Below, one piece after another: positions 16,274-25,801 of a DNA stretch of 64,000 bases. This DNA is from Candidatus Gastranaerophilales bacterium (lineage in GTDB: Bacteria > Cyanobacteriota > Vampirovibrionia > Gastranaerophilales > Gastranaerophilaceae). Each line of letters opens with the position of its first letter. The first letter of the stretch is position 1. Location: positions 1-64,000 of the forward strand of contig CALUYW010000005.1 in assembly GCA_944325105.1 (NCBI GenBank), read 5' to 3'. The translations under genes were made by a program, and so were the position numbers. The notes under the pieces are model-generated. The model did no database searches and was not told the DNA's origin. It saw nothing but the letters and a program-made list of their open reading frames with translations.

Positions 16274-17470
16274 ATGTTTTTTGAGGACGAAAAGGAAAAT
16301 TTAGACAGTCTGGATAATCTGGATGATTTAGAGCTCGACTTAGACGATGAAGCTGATGACGAGTCTATAAGCTGGGACGAACTGCTTAAGGACGACGACG
16401 CCCAATCGCTGAGCGAAACTTCTAAGACTGCTTCACAAAAGGATGTTGCCCCATTAAAAATCAGAAGCATAAAAGAGGAATCTAAATCAGGTAAAAAGGC
16501 AAGAAAAAGTGCCGCAGGTGATGCTGGCTTGTCAGGTTTAGACGACAATGATTTATTAGCAGATGTAGAAGATGCACCCAGAAAAGATGCATTTGAAGTC
16601 TTTGGCGGTTCATCAAGAAAAGGAGCTGCCTTATCGAGTGCTATTGAGGATGATGTTTTGGACGATGATAGCCAAAGTGTCCTTAGTGAACTTGACAGTA
16701 TGGAGTCAGTTGGTGACTCGGACGATGAGGAAGGAGTTGCAGGTTCCGCTTCTTCTAAGTCAGTGCTTGATGTACCCGTGTTAGCAGGTATTATACTTGC
16801 ACTTGTTCTTGTTGTCGGTTCAATAATGTTTATTTTCTTTGGACCAAAGTTACAAAAACCGCAGATTATACAGCAGCCTCCTGTGCAACAGGTTCAAGAA
16901 ACCGTTTCTCAGAATGAAGAAAAAGAGGACGTAAATATTCCATCTGATGAACAGGAAAAAATACCTGTCTTAGATGACAAAAATGCAAAAAAACTTAAGC
17001 CTGAGAAGAAAATCGTTCTTTCCGTAGAGAGCGCTGGTAGGGTAAATCCATTTATGCCAACATTTGACGAGTTTAACAATAAGTTTTATTCAGGCATACC
17101 TGCACAAGCTCTTATGCCACCTGATTCATACGGAAACGAGCCTGATGCTCAGGAACTTATGAAAGTTGCGGTTTCGGGTATATTATTTGATAATGTGAAA
17201 CCTTCTGCAATAATAACAATAAATGATGTTGATTACTTTGTACAAAAAGGCGACAAGGTTGATGATTATACGGTATTGGATATAAATCGTCAGTCGGTTG
17301 TAGTTAAAAAAGGTACAAACATATATAAAGCAGGAGTTGGAGAAAGATTTAGCCAAAATCTTAAAATTGATGGCAGTGCAGTGTATGGCTCGGGCGGTGC
17401 CAGATATTACAAGAGTGTAAGCCCTGAGCACACATCAACATCAGATGTTGAAATACATACACAAGATTAA
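16274..17470 (+). CDS. GspC/PilP-like inner-membrane protein
   Basis: A 398-residue single-span protein. A long, very acidic cytoplasmic region (1-160, many Asp/Glu and Ser) leads to one transmembrane helix (about 165-189), then a Pro/Gln linker and a periplasmic domain (about 255-370). The pattern VAVSGILFDNVKPSAIITINDVDYFVQKGDKV..YTVLDI matches the HR/PilP domain that contacts the secretin. Its place directly before the secretin, ATPase and platform genes repeats the gspC-D-E-F order. The acidic N-terminus is unusual for either GspC or PilP and may be lineage-specific. Confidence 0.7.
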   Translation: MFFEDEKENLDSLDNLDDLELDLDDEADDESISWDELLKDDDAQSLSETSKTASQKDVAPLKIRSIKEESKSGKKARKSAAGDAGLSGLDDNDLLADVEDAPRKDAFEVFGGSSRKGAALSSAIEDDVLDDDSQSVLSELDSMESVGDSDDEEGVAGSASSKSVLDVPVLAGIILALVLVVGSIMFIFFGPKLQKPQIIQQPPVQQVQETVSQNEEKEDVNIPSDEQEKIPVLDDKNAKKLKPEKKIVLSVESAGRVNPFMPTFDEFNNKFYSGIPAQALMPPDSYGNEPDAQELMKVAVSGILFDNVKPSAIITINDVDYFVQKGDKVDDYTVLDINRQSVVVKKGTNIYKAGVGERFSQNLKIDGSAVYGSGGARYYKSVSPEHTSTSDVEIHTQD

Positions 17471-17502
17471 AGTTGACAAATAATCTAGGAGTTTAAATAG
17501 TA

Positions 17503-19470
17503 ATGTTTACGCAAAAAACAAAAAGAATAGTTCAGAAGTTTACCGTATTGGTAATGTTGTTTTCATTTGTTCAGTCATCTTGGGCCGGCTTAAGCCTCGA
17601 ATCTGGTGATTTTGAGCATAAGAATGCAAAGATTGCGTATTCTAATTTTGATACGCCTGCAAATTACTACTCTAATGAGTCTTCTGAGTCAAACATTATG
17701 AATATCAACAATTATGTAGACGAAGATAGACATAGTGCAGTTAATTTGAATGAAAACGTAAAGATTACGAATTCGAACTCCAAAATAAACCTTTCATTGC
17801 GCGATTCTGATGTTAAACAAGTTTTAAGAATGTTTGCTCAGAAGGCAGGTATGAATGTTATCTTTCATAGTTCGGTTTCAGGAAAAGTTACTCTTGACTT
17901 GGTTAATGTAACTTTAAATGATGCTTTCCTTATGGTTTTGCGCTCAGCTGAACTTACATACGTTAAGGATGGTAAAAATTTAATAGTTGCTTCATCTGCG
18001 CAAGGAACTAAACTGAGCTTTACGAAACAGTCTTTGACAATTATTCCGGTTAAGTATGAAAGAGCTCAAAACATTGCTGCATTTTTGAATAACAATGTTT
18101 TTGGGGCAAATATCACCGGTCTTTCAAACGATAAAATTGTTACTTCTAATCCTGCAACCAATGAGATTATGCTTTTTGGTTCACAAAACGATGTTGAAGT
18201 TGCAAAACAAATTGTTCAAAAGCTTGATAAAAAACCTATGATTAACACATTTAAGGTTAATCATACTACTCCAAAAGAGATGGCAATGCTAATTTGTAGT
18301 ACTTTTGTTGAAATAAATAAAGATGTTTCTACGGAAGATGAAGATGATCTTGCTGAAGAAGATGATGAAGATAATGAAATTGATGAAGATGAAGAAATTA
18401 AAAAAGTGAAACTTGGAAGCGGTATTGTCGCTTGCCGTGCTACGGAAAAAATCATGCAGGGCGATTCAAGCAACAATGGTGGCTCAGGTTCCTCTGGTAC
18501 AACTGATTCAATGATTTCTACATTTGCTTCAGCTCCACTTTCAATAGTTTATTTTACAGAACTTGGTACTATCAATGTAAACGGCGGTTCTTATGAGCAA
18601 GTTAAAGTTATAAAAGAATTTATTGAACAAAATGATAAAAAACAACCTATGGCATATGTTGAGATGTCAGTTGTAGAGTTGAATGAAACAGGTTCAAAAG
18701 AATTTGCAAATGAATGGAACTTGTGGACTCCGTTTATAAGCTTACAATTTGACACTTCTCAAGGCTTAAGCACAAATGCTAACCACCCTACTTTCTTTAT
18801 GGGTGACAGATATGATGTTATTGACTCAGCTAATCCGGGAAGCGTTAAATACACTGTGGATAAATACAGAGGTGACTCAACTCTTGTGTATCGTTTAAGA
18901 TATCTTGTTCAAAACGGTAAGGGCAGAGTTTTAACAAATCCTAAAATTATGGTTACAAACGGTCAAAAATCCGTAATCGACATGACTTCTGACTATGTCA
19001 AAACTGTTAAATCAGAGTTGATTACAACAATTGACAATGCAGGTATGTCAAGAACATATGAAATCGGCGATGATGAAGGTTTAAAAATCGAGCTTGTACC
19101 TTTTATCAGTCCGGATGGATATGTTTCAATGAACATCAAGCCTGAGTTTGCAACTATCAAAGAAAGGGTTTATGCACCGGGTCAAAGCGGCGAAGATGAG
19201 CTACAGGCTACCTTGCTTCAAAGACGTGACTTATCGTTGAATAACATAAGAATAAAAGATGGTGAAACTCTGGTTCTTGCAGGCTTAATTAAAGAAAATG
19301 AAACACAACAGGTTACAAAAATCCCTGTATTGGGTGACCTGCCTCTTGTAGGTGTTTTCTTCAGAACATCTTCTAACCAAAAATCAAAAGAAGAGCTTGT
19401 TATCATGATTACACCTCACATTGTATATTCTTCAGAAGAAATTGCAGATATTAAACCTATAGACTTATAA
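17503..19470 (+). CDS. Secretin (GspD/PilQ family)
   Basis: Forms the outer-membrane channel of a type II secretion system or type IV pilus. An N-terminal signal peptide (about 1-28, ending SSWA) is followed by secretin N-domains (about 90-255, with SLRDSDVKQVLRMFAQKAGMN) and an acidic Asp/Glu-rich insert near 275-300. The C-terminal secretin domain spans about 440-640 (GRVLTNPKIMVTNGQ, DGETLVLAGLI, IPVLGDLPLVGVFFR, ELVIMITPHIV). The 655-residue length is typical. A TAGGAG site precedes the ATG. The secretin supports an envelope with an outer membrane. Confidence 0.93.
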   Translation: MFTQKTKRIVQKFTVLVMLFSFVQSSWAGLSLESGDFEHKNAKIAYSNFDTPANYYSNESSESNIMNINNYVDEDRHSAVNLNENVKITNSNSKINLSLRDSDVKQVLRMFAQKAGMNVIFHSSVSGKVTLDLVNVTLNDAFLMVLRSAELTYVKDGKNLIVASSAQGTKLSFTKQSLTIIPVKYERAQNIAAFLNNNVFGANITGLSNDKIVTSNPATNEIMLFGSQNDVEVAKQIVQKLDKKPMINTFKVNHTTPKEMAMLICSTFVEINKDVSTEDEDDLAEEDDEDNEIDEDEEIKKVKLGSGIVACRATEKIMQGDSSNNGGSGSSGTTDSMISTFASAPLSIVYFTELGTINVNGGSYEQVKVIKEFIEQNDKKQPMAYVEMSVVELNETGSKEFANEWNLWTPFISLQFDTSQGLSTNANHPTFFMGDRYDVIDSANPGSVKYTVDKYRGDSTLVYRLRYLVQNGKGRVLTNPKIMVTNGQKSVIDMTSDYVKTVKSELITTIDNAGMSRTYEIGDDEGLKIELVPFISPDGYVSMNIKPEFATIKERVYAPGQSGEDELQATLLQRRDLSLNNIRIKDGETLVLAGLIKENETQQVTKIPVLGDLPLVGVFFRTSSNQKSKEELVIMITPHIVYSSEEIADIKPIDL

Positions 19471-19481
19471 TTAATGTTAAT

Positions 19482-21797
19482 ATGACCAATGATTTATTAG
19501 ATAAACTAATCAAAAAAATCAACTTTGAACATGCCAACAATTTTGAGTTGGCAGTGGCTAAAGAGTACTCTTTTGTACCAATCAATACGCAGGGTGATTC
19601 TTTTTTTGTTGCGGTTTCACCCGATGCGGATAAAGAAAAAATAATTGAGTATATAAAGCCAATTGTTGATAAAAAAGTAGAGTTTATTTTCCTTTCAAAA
19701 CAAAATTTTGACACTTTATTTGAAGGTTTTTTGAAAAAATTCTCTTCTACTTATGGTTCTGTTCTTTCAGAAAAAACCGCAAGCAATCCGTTTGGTGATG
19801 TTGCATTTGAAAATAAAGAGCCGATGGTTAGTGTCCGTGAGTCAAGAGAACAGACTCATGATAGTAGTCGTATAGTCGAGGACGAGCTAGACTTGAGCGA
19901 TGATGATACATTGAACCTGTCTGATGAGGCTATCGACATTACTTCAGATGCCAGCGATTTTGATAAATTATTGCAAAATAAACAAGATAGTAAAAGTAAT
20001 GAGTCTGATACGGTTCCGGATTCTGATGAAAATAAGCAAGTTAGGGGTAATATTAACGCAGTTGATGCTCCTACGACCAAAAAAATAGGCGAGATTTTAA
20101 TTGAAGAAGGCTTGATTAACCAAAAGCAGTTAACCATGGCTCTAGCCGAAGCAAAAGTTTTAGGTATCCCTCTTGGCTCCGTGCTTGTTAAGATGGGCTT
20201 TATCACGATAAAAGAATTAAAAGAGGCTTTAGGTGCTCAAATGGGTGTGAAACTCGCGTCTGCAGAGCAGCTAAAAGCACTTCCAACAGCAATATCTGTT
20301 TTGCCGGAAGATTTTGTCAGAGAAAATAAGGTAATTCCTCTCAGCATGACAGATAAATCACTTGTTGTTGGTATGGTTGACCCCGGTAACTCAAAGACAA
20401 TTAATGAAATTGTTTATCAGACAGGTTTGAAACCTACTGTAATAATGGTCACTCATTATGAGTACGAGGCTTTCCTAAAAACTTATTACGAAAATGAGCG
20501 TGAAACGGCAAACAAGCTTTTGCAGGAAATTGCAAGCGAAAAAGCAGAAGCCATTGATGATACTTCCCTTTGGGAGCAAGTAGAAACTGAAATACAAGAT
20601 ACATCTGGTACTGTTGCTAAATTTGCAAACAAGATTGTTACTCTTGCTATTGACCAAAAGGCTTCAGATATTCACATCGAACCAAGGCTTATAGGTTATG
20701 TGGTTCGTTTCCGTATTGACGGTACGTTAAGAGAAGTGCTGAAAATTCCGGCTAAAGTTGATTCAGCAGTTGTTTCTCGTTTTAAAGTTCTGGCCCGTAT
20801 GAATATTGCAGAACACAGGCGTGCTCAAGACGGAAATTTCTCGATAAAATACAGAAAAAGCCAGCACGATTTTCGTGTAAATACCCTTCCTGTTGGTAAT
20901 AAAGAAAAAATGGTAATCAGGGTTTTAGCTCCTGCGATTACTGATTCAAATAATGATAAAGAAATAAAAATACAGGGGCTTTCTGCTGAAGACAGAAAGA
21001 AAATTGAGTATTTGATTTCCCTTCCAAATGGTATTGTACTGACTTCAGGGCCCACAGGTTCAGGTAAAACAAGTACTTTGTACTCTCTTATCAGAACACT
21101 TAATTCGGAAGATGTTAACATAACAACAATTGAAGACCCTATAGAAATAAAGATGGATGGGGTAAACCAATCTGCCGTAAATCCAAAGGCAGGTATTACT
21201 TTTGCTAATTGCATGAGAGCAATTCTAAGACAAGACCCCGATATTATTCTGGTAGGTGAAATTCGTGACTTTGAGACACTTGAAGTTGCAATATCCGCTT
21301 CACTAACAGGCCACCTTGTGTTAAGTACAATTCACACTAACTCTGCAGCAGCAACAATTACAAGGTTAATTGAAATGGGCGCCAAAGATTACCTGATTTC
21401 ATCTACTGTTACCGGTGTAATTGCACAAAGGCTTGTAAAAAAACTTTGTCCCGAGTGTAGAGTTGCTTATAAACCAACCATTGAAGAAGCAAGAAAAATC
21501 CTAACCAACCCGGATGATATAAAGAAACTGACTGAAACCACCATATATAAAGCAGGCGGGTGTCCGTATTGTAATGATACTGGTTATTCAGGCAGAACGG
21601 GTGTGTTTGAGATTATGTTAATAAATAAAGAAATGAAAAAAATGATTGCTCAAAGGGCTCATGATGTTGAACTTGAAGATTATGCAATTAAACATGGTAT
21701 GAAGACGCTAAAAATGTCATGCCTTGAGCATATATTAAACGGTGTTACTACGATAGATGAGTTTGTAAGAATTCTTGGTCTTGCAACAGAAGAATAG
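19482..21797 (+). CDS. Secretion/pilus assembly ATPase (GspE/PilB family)
   Basis: Hexameric cytoplasmic ATPase powering pseudopilus or pilus assembly. A variable acidic N-terminus (1-200) precedes an MshEN-type domain (about 205-340, IGEILIEEGLINQKQL). The ATPase core has Walker A GPTGSGKTST (about 522), Walker B ILVGEIRD and His box LSTIHTNSA. A four-cysteine zinc site (CPEC near 655, CPYCNDTGYSGRTG near 693) is present, as in PilB and GspE but not PilT. It lies 11 bases after the secretin without an obvious ribosome site and is followed at eight bases by the platform gene. Confidence 0.95.
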   Translation: MTNDLLDKLIKKINFEHANNFELAVAKEYSFVPINTQGDSFFVAVSPDADKEKIIEYIKPIVDKKVEFIFLSKQNFDTLFEGFLKKFSSTYGSVLSEKTASNPFGDVAFENKEPMVSVRESREQTHDSSRIVEDELDLSDDDTLNLSDEAIDITSDASDFDKLLQNKQDSKSNESDTVPDSDENKQVRGNINAVDAPTTKKIGEILIEEGLINQKQLTMALAEAKVLGIPLGSVLVKMGFITIKELKEALGAQMGVKLASAEQLKALPTAISVLPEDFVRENKVIPLSMTDKSLVVGMVDPGNSKTINEIVYQTGLKPTVIMVTHYEYEAFLKTYYENERETANKLLQEIASEKAEAIDDTSLWEQVETEIQDTSGTVAKFANKIVTLAIDQKASDIHIEPRLIGYVVRFRIDGTLREVLKIPAKVDSAVVSRFKVLARMNIAEHRRAQDGNFSIKYRKSQHDFRVNTLPVGNKEKMVIRVLAPAITDSNNDKEIKIQGLSAEDRKKIEYLISLPNGIVLTSGPTGSGKTSTLYSLIRTLNSEDVNITTIEDPIEIKMDGVNQSAVNPKAGITFANCMRAILRQDPDIILVGEIRDFETLEVAISASLTGHLVLSTIHTNSAAATITRLIEMGAKDYLISSTVTGVIAQRLVKKLCPECRVAYKPTIEEARKILTNPDDIKKLTETTIYKAGGCPYCNDTGYSGRTGVFEIMLINKEMKKMIAQRAHDVELEDYAIKHGMKTLKMSCLEHILNGVTTIDEFVRILGLATEE

Positions 21798-21805
21798 GTG
21801 AATAA

Positions 21806-23032
21806 ATGCCAACTTTTTCATATACTGCGTTAAAAAATAATAAAGATATAGTAAAGGGCAAAGTTGATGCGCCTGATGCTCGCTCTGCGCGTGATGCCGT
21901 TAAAAAAATGGGGCTTTTGCCTACAAAAATCACTGATGACACTGCAGGAGAAAAGACTGCTCAGCAACAGTCTAATAAAGTAATTTTGGCAAAGAGAATA
22001 AGCTCGTTTTCACTCAAAGACAAAATTGAATTTACGCAAACACTTCAGATATTGACTTCGACAGGTATTCCAATTATTGAAACACTTGTATTTTTAGAAA
22101 ATAATGCTGAGTCAAAAGCAATAAGAGCAGTTGCTCATGAGTTGAGAAGAAATATTATTGTCGGTGGTTTAACTCTGGCTGAAACTCTGGAAAAGTATAG
22201 AAGAGTTTTTGGTCGTGTCTTTGTTGGTCTTGTAAAAGCCGGTGAAGATTCGGGTGAACTTGACAAAACGCTTAACCGTATGTTGGAATTGCTTAAAAAA
22301 CAAGATGATATCAAAGGTAAGGTTATTGGAGCACTTATTTATCCTGCCTTTGTAATATTATTGGCATGTCTTGTTGTTACGGTAATGCTAGTTTTTGTTT
22401 TCCCTGCATTTAAAGACATGTTTGACAATTTGGGAAGAGAGCTTCCAATAATGACCCAGATATGTATGTCTTTGGGATTATTTATGAGAAAATTCTGGTT
22501 TGTGCCGATTATATTTGTAAGTTTTATTGTTATAGCCGTAAAACACATACTTTCTAACGATGTTACAAAGCGCCCTGTTGATAGTTTTGTATTAAGGGTT
22601 CCGTTATTGTCTGACCTACTTAAGTATGCAAATTATTCAAATTTCCTCGCTGTTTTACAGGTAGCCTATGAGGCAGGTATACCTATTGTTGACTGCTTGT
22701 ATCTGGCGAATATGACACTTGATAATCTTGTTTTAAAGGATGCTATACTTGGTGCTACTGCAAAGGTGCAGCAGGGTGTCCACCTTTCTGTTGCCCTTCG
22801 CTCATCAAATCATATACCTAATATGATGACTTTTATGATTGCAACAGGTGAGCAATCAGGTCGTTTGGGTGAACTGTTGCATCATTGTACAACTTTTATT
22901 GACCAAAGACTTGATAGTATTATTGATAAGTTTACAAAGCTCGTTGAGCCTGCAATGTTGATATTCATTGGCGGTATAGTTTTATTCTTGGCTTTATCGC
23001 TATATATGCCACTGTTCGCTGCTTACGGTTAA
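21806..23032 (+). CDS. Inner-membrane platform protein (GspF/PilC family)
   Basis: A 408-residue polytopic protein that couples the ATPase to (pseudo)pilin assembly. It starts with the usual FSYTALKNNKDIVKGKVDAPDARSA segment. Two GspF domains are seen, each beginning near FTQTLQILTSTGIPIIETL (about 75) and FLAVLQVAYEAGIPIVDCL (about 285), with about three membrane helices (roughly 175-195, 225-245 and 375-400). It is the last gene of the operon. No pseudopilin, prepilin peptidase or PilM/N/O homologue follows, so the remaining components must be elsewhere. Confidence 0.94.
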   Translation: MPTFSYTALKNNKDIVKGKVDAPDARSARDAVKKMGLLPTKITDDTAGEKTAQQQSNKVILAKRISSFSLKDKIEFTQTLQILTSTGIPIIETLVFLENNAESKAIRAVAHELRRNIIVGGLTLAETLEKYRRVFGRVFVGLVKAGEDSGELDKTLNRMLELLKKQDDIKGKVIGALIYPAFVILLACLVVTVMLVFVFPAFKDMFDNLGRELPIMTQICMSLGLFMRKFWFVPIIFVSFIVIAVKHILSNDVTKRPVDSFVLRVPLLSDLLKYANYSNFLAVLQVAYEAGIPIVDCLYLANMTLDNLVLKDAILGATAKVQQGVHLSVALRSSNHIPNMMTFMIATGEQSGRLGELLHHCTTFIDQRLDSIIDKFTKLVEPAMLIFIGGIVLFLALSLYMPLFAAYG

Positions 23033-23109
23033 AGAGCCTGCGAAACCTGACTAGGCGAAGCTTGAATTATGATGCTTTGATAAAAAATAAAATTCCTTAA
23101 ACTGTCTTT

Positions 23110-23138
23110 TTGTGCTATTATTTGTATGTTGATACAAA
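23110..23138 (+). promoter_or_regulatory. Probable tpiA promoter
   Basis: TTGTGC (23110-23115), a 17-base spacer, TACAAA (23133-23138). It lies 18 bases before the tpiA ATG, with AAGGAG between. Confidence 0.4.
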
Positions 23139-23156
23139 ATTTAAGGAGTTTTAAAA

Positions 23157-23933
23157 ATGAGCAGAAGACCTATTATTGCAGGTAACTGGAAAATGCACAA
23201 TAACCGTGAAGAAAGCAAAAAGCTTGTATGCGGTATTAAAGAAGCTATTAAAGATATTGATAAAGACGCACTTCCTGAAGTTGTGGTTGCACCTGTATTT
23301 ACTTCTCTTGGTGTTGTGGCAGATGAAATTGCAAGCTGTGGTTGTGGAAAAATCAAACTTTCTGCACAAAACTGCTATTATGAGGCAAAAGGTGCTTTTA
23401 CGGGTGAAATTTCAATCGACATGATTAAAGATTTTGACGCCAAATTTATTATTATTGGTCACTCTGAACGTCGCCAAATATTTTCTGAAACAGATGAAAT
23501 GATTAACAAAAAAGCAAAAGCAATAATTGAAGCAGGTTTAACACCTATTATATGCTGCGGTGAAACTCTTGAGCAAAGAGAACTTGGTGTAACGGATTCT
23601 CACATAGCTTCTCAAATTGTTAAAGCTCTTGAAGGTGTTGCACCGACTGATGTAGCAAGTGTTGTTATCGCTTATGAACCTATCTGGGCTATTGGTACAG
23701 GCAAAACCTGTGATAGCACTGAAGCAAACAGAGTAATTAAAGGCATTAGAGCAACATTAGCTCAAATAGCCGGAAAAGAAAACGCTGAAAAAGTAAGAAT
23801 TTTATACGGCGGTTCTGTTAAGCCGGAAACTATTAAAGAGCAAATGGCACAATCTGATATCGATGGCGCTTTAGTTGGCGGTGCAAGCTTAAAAGCTGAC
23901 AGCTTTGTTGAAATTATAAAAGGCGCTATGTAG
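23157..23933 (+). CDS. tpiA: Triosephosphate isomerase
   Basis: Interconverts dihydroxyacetone phosphate and glyceraldehyde-3-phosphate in glycolysis and gluconeogenesis. The 258 residues carry all catalytic landmarks: Asn/Lys in GNWKMH, the His in IGHSERR (about 100), the Glu in AYEPIWAIGTG (about 172) and the phosphate loop ILYGGSVKP plus GALVGGASL. An AAGGAG ribosome site and its own promoter precede it, and a strong terminator follows, so it is probably monocistronic. Confidence 0.98.
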   Translation: MSRRPIIAGNWKMHNNREESKKLVCGIKEAIKDIDKDALPEVVVAPVFTSLGVVADEIASCGCGKIKLSAQNCYYEAKGAFTGEISIDMIKDFDAKFIIIGHSERRQIFSETDEMINKKAKAIIEAGLTPIICCGETLEQRELGVTDSHIASQIVKALEGVAPTDVASVVIAYEPIWAIGTGKTCDSTEANRVIKGIRATLAQIAGKENAEKVRILYGGSVKPETIKEQMAQSDIDGALVGGASLKADSFVEIIKGAM

Positions 23934-23949
23934 TTAAGTCTATATAATA

Positions 23950-23977
23950 AAAACAGCCCTGTAGTTGGGGCTGTTTT
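23950..23977. terminator. Terminator between tpiA and metW (bidirectional)
   Basis: AAAACAGCCC (23950-23959) and GGGCTGTTTT (23968-23977) form a 10-bp stem with an eight-base loop. A and T runs on each side suit both converging transcripts. Confidence 0.85.
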
Positions 23978-24567
23978 TATTTTGAAATTACAAATACAAC
24001 TTCTTCGGAGAAGAAATTTGTAATTGTCCTTATTAATATTCCGCTTCTTGCTTTTTTTCTTGTAAGGTAAACTGATTCCTCAATTTTTATATTTCTTTTT
24101 TTGCAAAATTCAAAAAAGTCGTTCACGGTTAAAAGGTGAATGTTGGGCGTATTGTACCATTCGTAGGGAAGTGACTTGCTTTTTGGCATTTTTCCTTTAA
24201 AAAACAAATAAAACCTTACCTTCCAGTATGCAAAGTTTGGAAAACTTACAATTGAGCGCTTTGCTACTCTTAGCATTTCATCAACTACGAGCTCAGGGTT
24301 GTTTGTAGATTGCAGTGTCTGATTTAAGATAGCATAGTCAAAACTCTTATCGGGAAATTGTTTTAGTCCTTCATCCAAGTCACCCTGAATAACACTTAAG
24401 CCTTTTTCAAGTGCTTCAATGACGCAATTTTCATCAATTTCCACACCCACGCCTTTGGCATTTTTCTTATCGACTAGCATTTTAAAAAGTGCACCCGAAC
24501 CGCAGCCAAGGTCTAGGATTTTTGAATTTTCTTTTACCAGTTTTACAATAGCATTATAATTTAGCAT
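23977..24567 (-). CDS. metW: Methionine biosynthesis protein MetW
   Basis: A 196-residue SAM-dependent methyltransferase-fold protein. Motifs are ILDLGCGSGALFKML (SAM loop, about 17), GVEIDE and FDYAILNQTLQSTNNPELVVDEMLRV. The central SIVSFPNFAYWKVRFYLFFKGKMPKSK..PYEWYNTPNIH is diagnostic for MetW. In many bacteria MetW pairs with MetX, and some MetX enzymes need it for activity. Here it starts one base after the metX stop, so the two are co-translated. Confidence 0.94.
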   Translation of the reverse strand: MLNYNAIVKLVKENSKILDLGCGSGALFKMLVDKKNAKGVGVEIDENCVIEALEKGLSVIQGDLDEGLKQFPDKSFDYAILNQTLQSTNNPELVVDEMLRVAKRSIVSFPNFAYWKVRFYLFFKGKMPKSKSLPYEWYNTPNIHLLTVNDFFEFCKKRNIKIEESVYLTRKKARSGILIRTITNFFSEEVVFVISK

Positions 24568-24568
24568 T

Positions 24569-25666
24569 TTAGCCTTTCAAAAAACTTTCAATAATTTTTG
24601 TCTGTTTTTCCCACTCTATTAAAAACGCATCGTGCCCGCAGCTGCTTTTTAATTCTACAAAAGATACTTCCTTGTCTGCTCTAACTAGGGCTTCTACCAT
24701 AATTTTTGCCTGTTGTGTTGAAAAGAGCCAATCTGAGGTAAAGGATATTATAAGAAATCTTGAATTTGTGTTTTTAAAAGCGTTTTCAAGAGAGCCGTAT
24801 TTTCTTGCAGGGTCGTAGTAATCAACTGCTTTTGTTATATACAAATAACTGTTTGCATCAAACCTGTCGACAAAAATTCTTCCCTGATGTTCAAGATAGC
24901 TTTCAACTTGAAAATCCACACCAAAGTCAAATGAGGGTTTGTCTTTAAAATCTCTGCCGAATTTATTGTGCATAGCCTCTTCGCAAAGATAAGTTATGTG
25001 CCCCACCATACGTGCTATAGAAAGCCCTTGCTCGGGGTGCTCGCCGTGGTAGTAGTTTCCGTTGTTAAAGTTTTTATCAGATATGATAGCGTTCCTGCCG
25101 ACTGCGTTAAAGGCAATACCTTGAGCCGTAAGCCTTGGAGTACATGCAATAATGATTGTTGATTTAACCATTTGCGGGTAAGCAATTGACCACTCAAGAG
25201 CCTGCATACCGCCCATAGAACCGCCCACAACAATAAGTTTTTTTACCCCGAGGTAATCAATCAGCTCTTTTTGAACTTTTATCATATCTCCAACGGTAAT
25301 TACGGGAAAATCAAGAGCGTACTCTTTGCCTGTTTTCGGGTTGATTGAAGATGGGCCTGTTGTGCCCTTGCAGCCGCCAAGTACGTTTGAGCAGATGACA
25401 AAAAATCTTTTTGTATCAAAAGCCTTGCCGTCTCCTATCATTGTATCCCACCATCCGGGCTTTTTATCTTCTTTGGTGTGATAATGCGCAGCATGCGCGT
25501 CAGCTGTCAGTGCATGGAGAATTAAAATAGCGTTGTCTTTATTTTCGTTTAGTTCGCCGTAAGTTTCATAAGCAACTTGAATATCTTCAAGCTCTCTTTG
25601 GCACTCAAGTTTTATTGGTTTATCAAGCTTAAAATACTTGGTTTCTACAAGAATCTTTTCTTCCAT
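24569..25666 (-). CDS. metX: Homoserine O-acetyltransferase (or succinyltransferase)
   Basis: Acylates homoserine at the entry to methionine synthesis. It is an alpha/beta-hydrolase with nucleophile Ser in VVGGSMGGMQALEW (about 140), the conserved CNVLGGCKGTTGPSS, the catalytic Asp in FTSDWLF and the His in SSCGHDAFL. I use the ATG at 25666 (365 residues) because an extended -10 box (TGCTACAAT) lies just upstream of it and covers the start of a longer reading. The choice of acyl group cannot be read reliably from sequence; MetX-fold proteins paired with MetW may use succinyl-CoA. A perfect palindrome overlaps the promoter. Confidence 0.94.
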   Translation of the reverse strand: MEEKILVETKYFKLDKPIKLECQRELEDIQVAYETYGELNENKDNAILILHALTADAHAAHYHTKEDKKPGWWDTMIGDGKAFDTKRFFVICSNVLGGCKGTTGPSSINPKTGKEYALDFPVITVGDMIKVQKELIDYLGVKKLIVVGGSMGGMQALEWSIAYPQMVKSTIIIACTPRLTAQGIAFNAVGRNAIISDKNFNNGNYYHGEHPEQGLSIARMVGHITYLCEEAMHNKFGRDFKDKPSFDFGVDFQVESYLEHQGRIFVDRFDANSYLYITKAVDYYDPARKYGSLENAFKNTNSRFLIISFTSDWLFSTQQAKIMVEALVRADKEVSFVELKSSCGHDAFLIEWEKQTKIIESFLKG

Positions 25667-25675
25667 AACATCTGT

Positions 25676-25717
25676 ATTGTAGCATATCAAATGAAAGTTT
25701 ACTTTTATGTAAACTTT
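25676..25717 (-). promoter_or_regulatory. metX promoter with overlapping perfect palindrome (candidate operator)
   Basis: The extended -10 TGC-TACAAT (TACAAT at 25681-25676) places transcription start within a few bases of the metX ATG. Over the -35 region lies AAAGTTTAC-N6-GTAAACTTT (25694-25717), a perfect 9-bp inverted repeat with a six-base spacer. Position and symmetry suggest a dimeric regulator binding site controlling metXW, possibly also the divergent gene at 25802. The regulator is unknown. Confidence 0.5.
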
Positions 25718-25801
25718 AGTATAAATTTTGTAAAAATTGCAAAAGTTTTTCTAAATTGTGCCGATAGTATAATTACAAGACAACACATGTAGGAAATTTT
25801 T

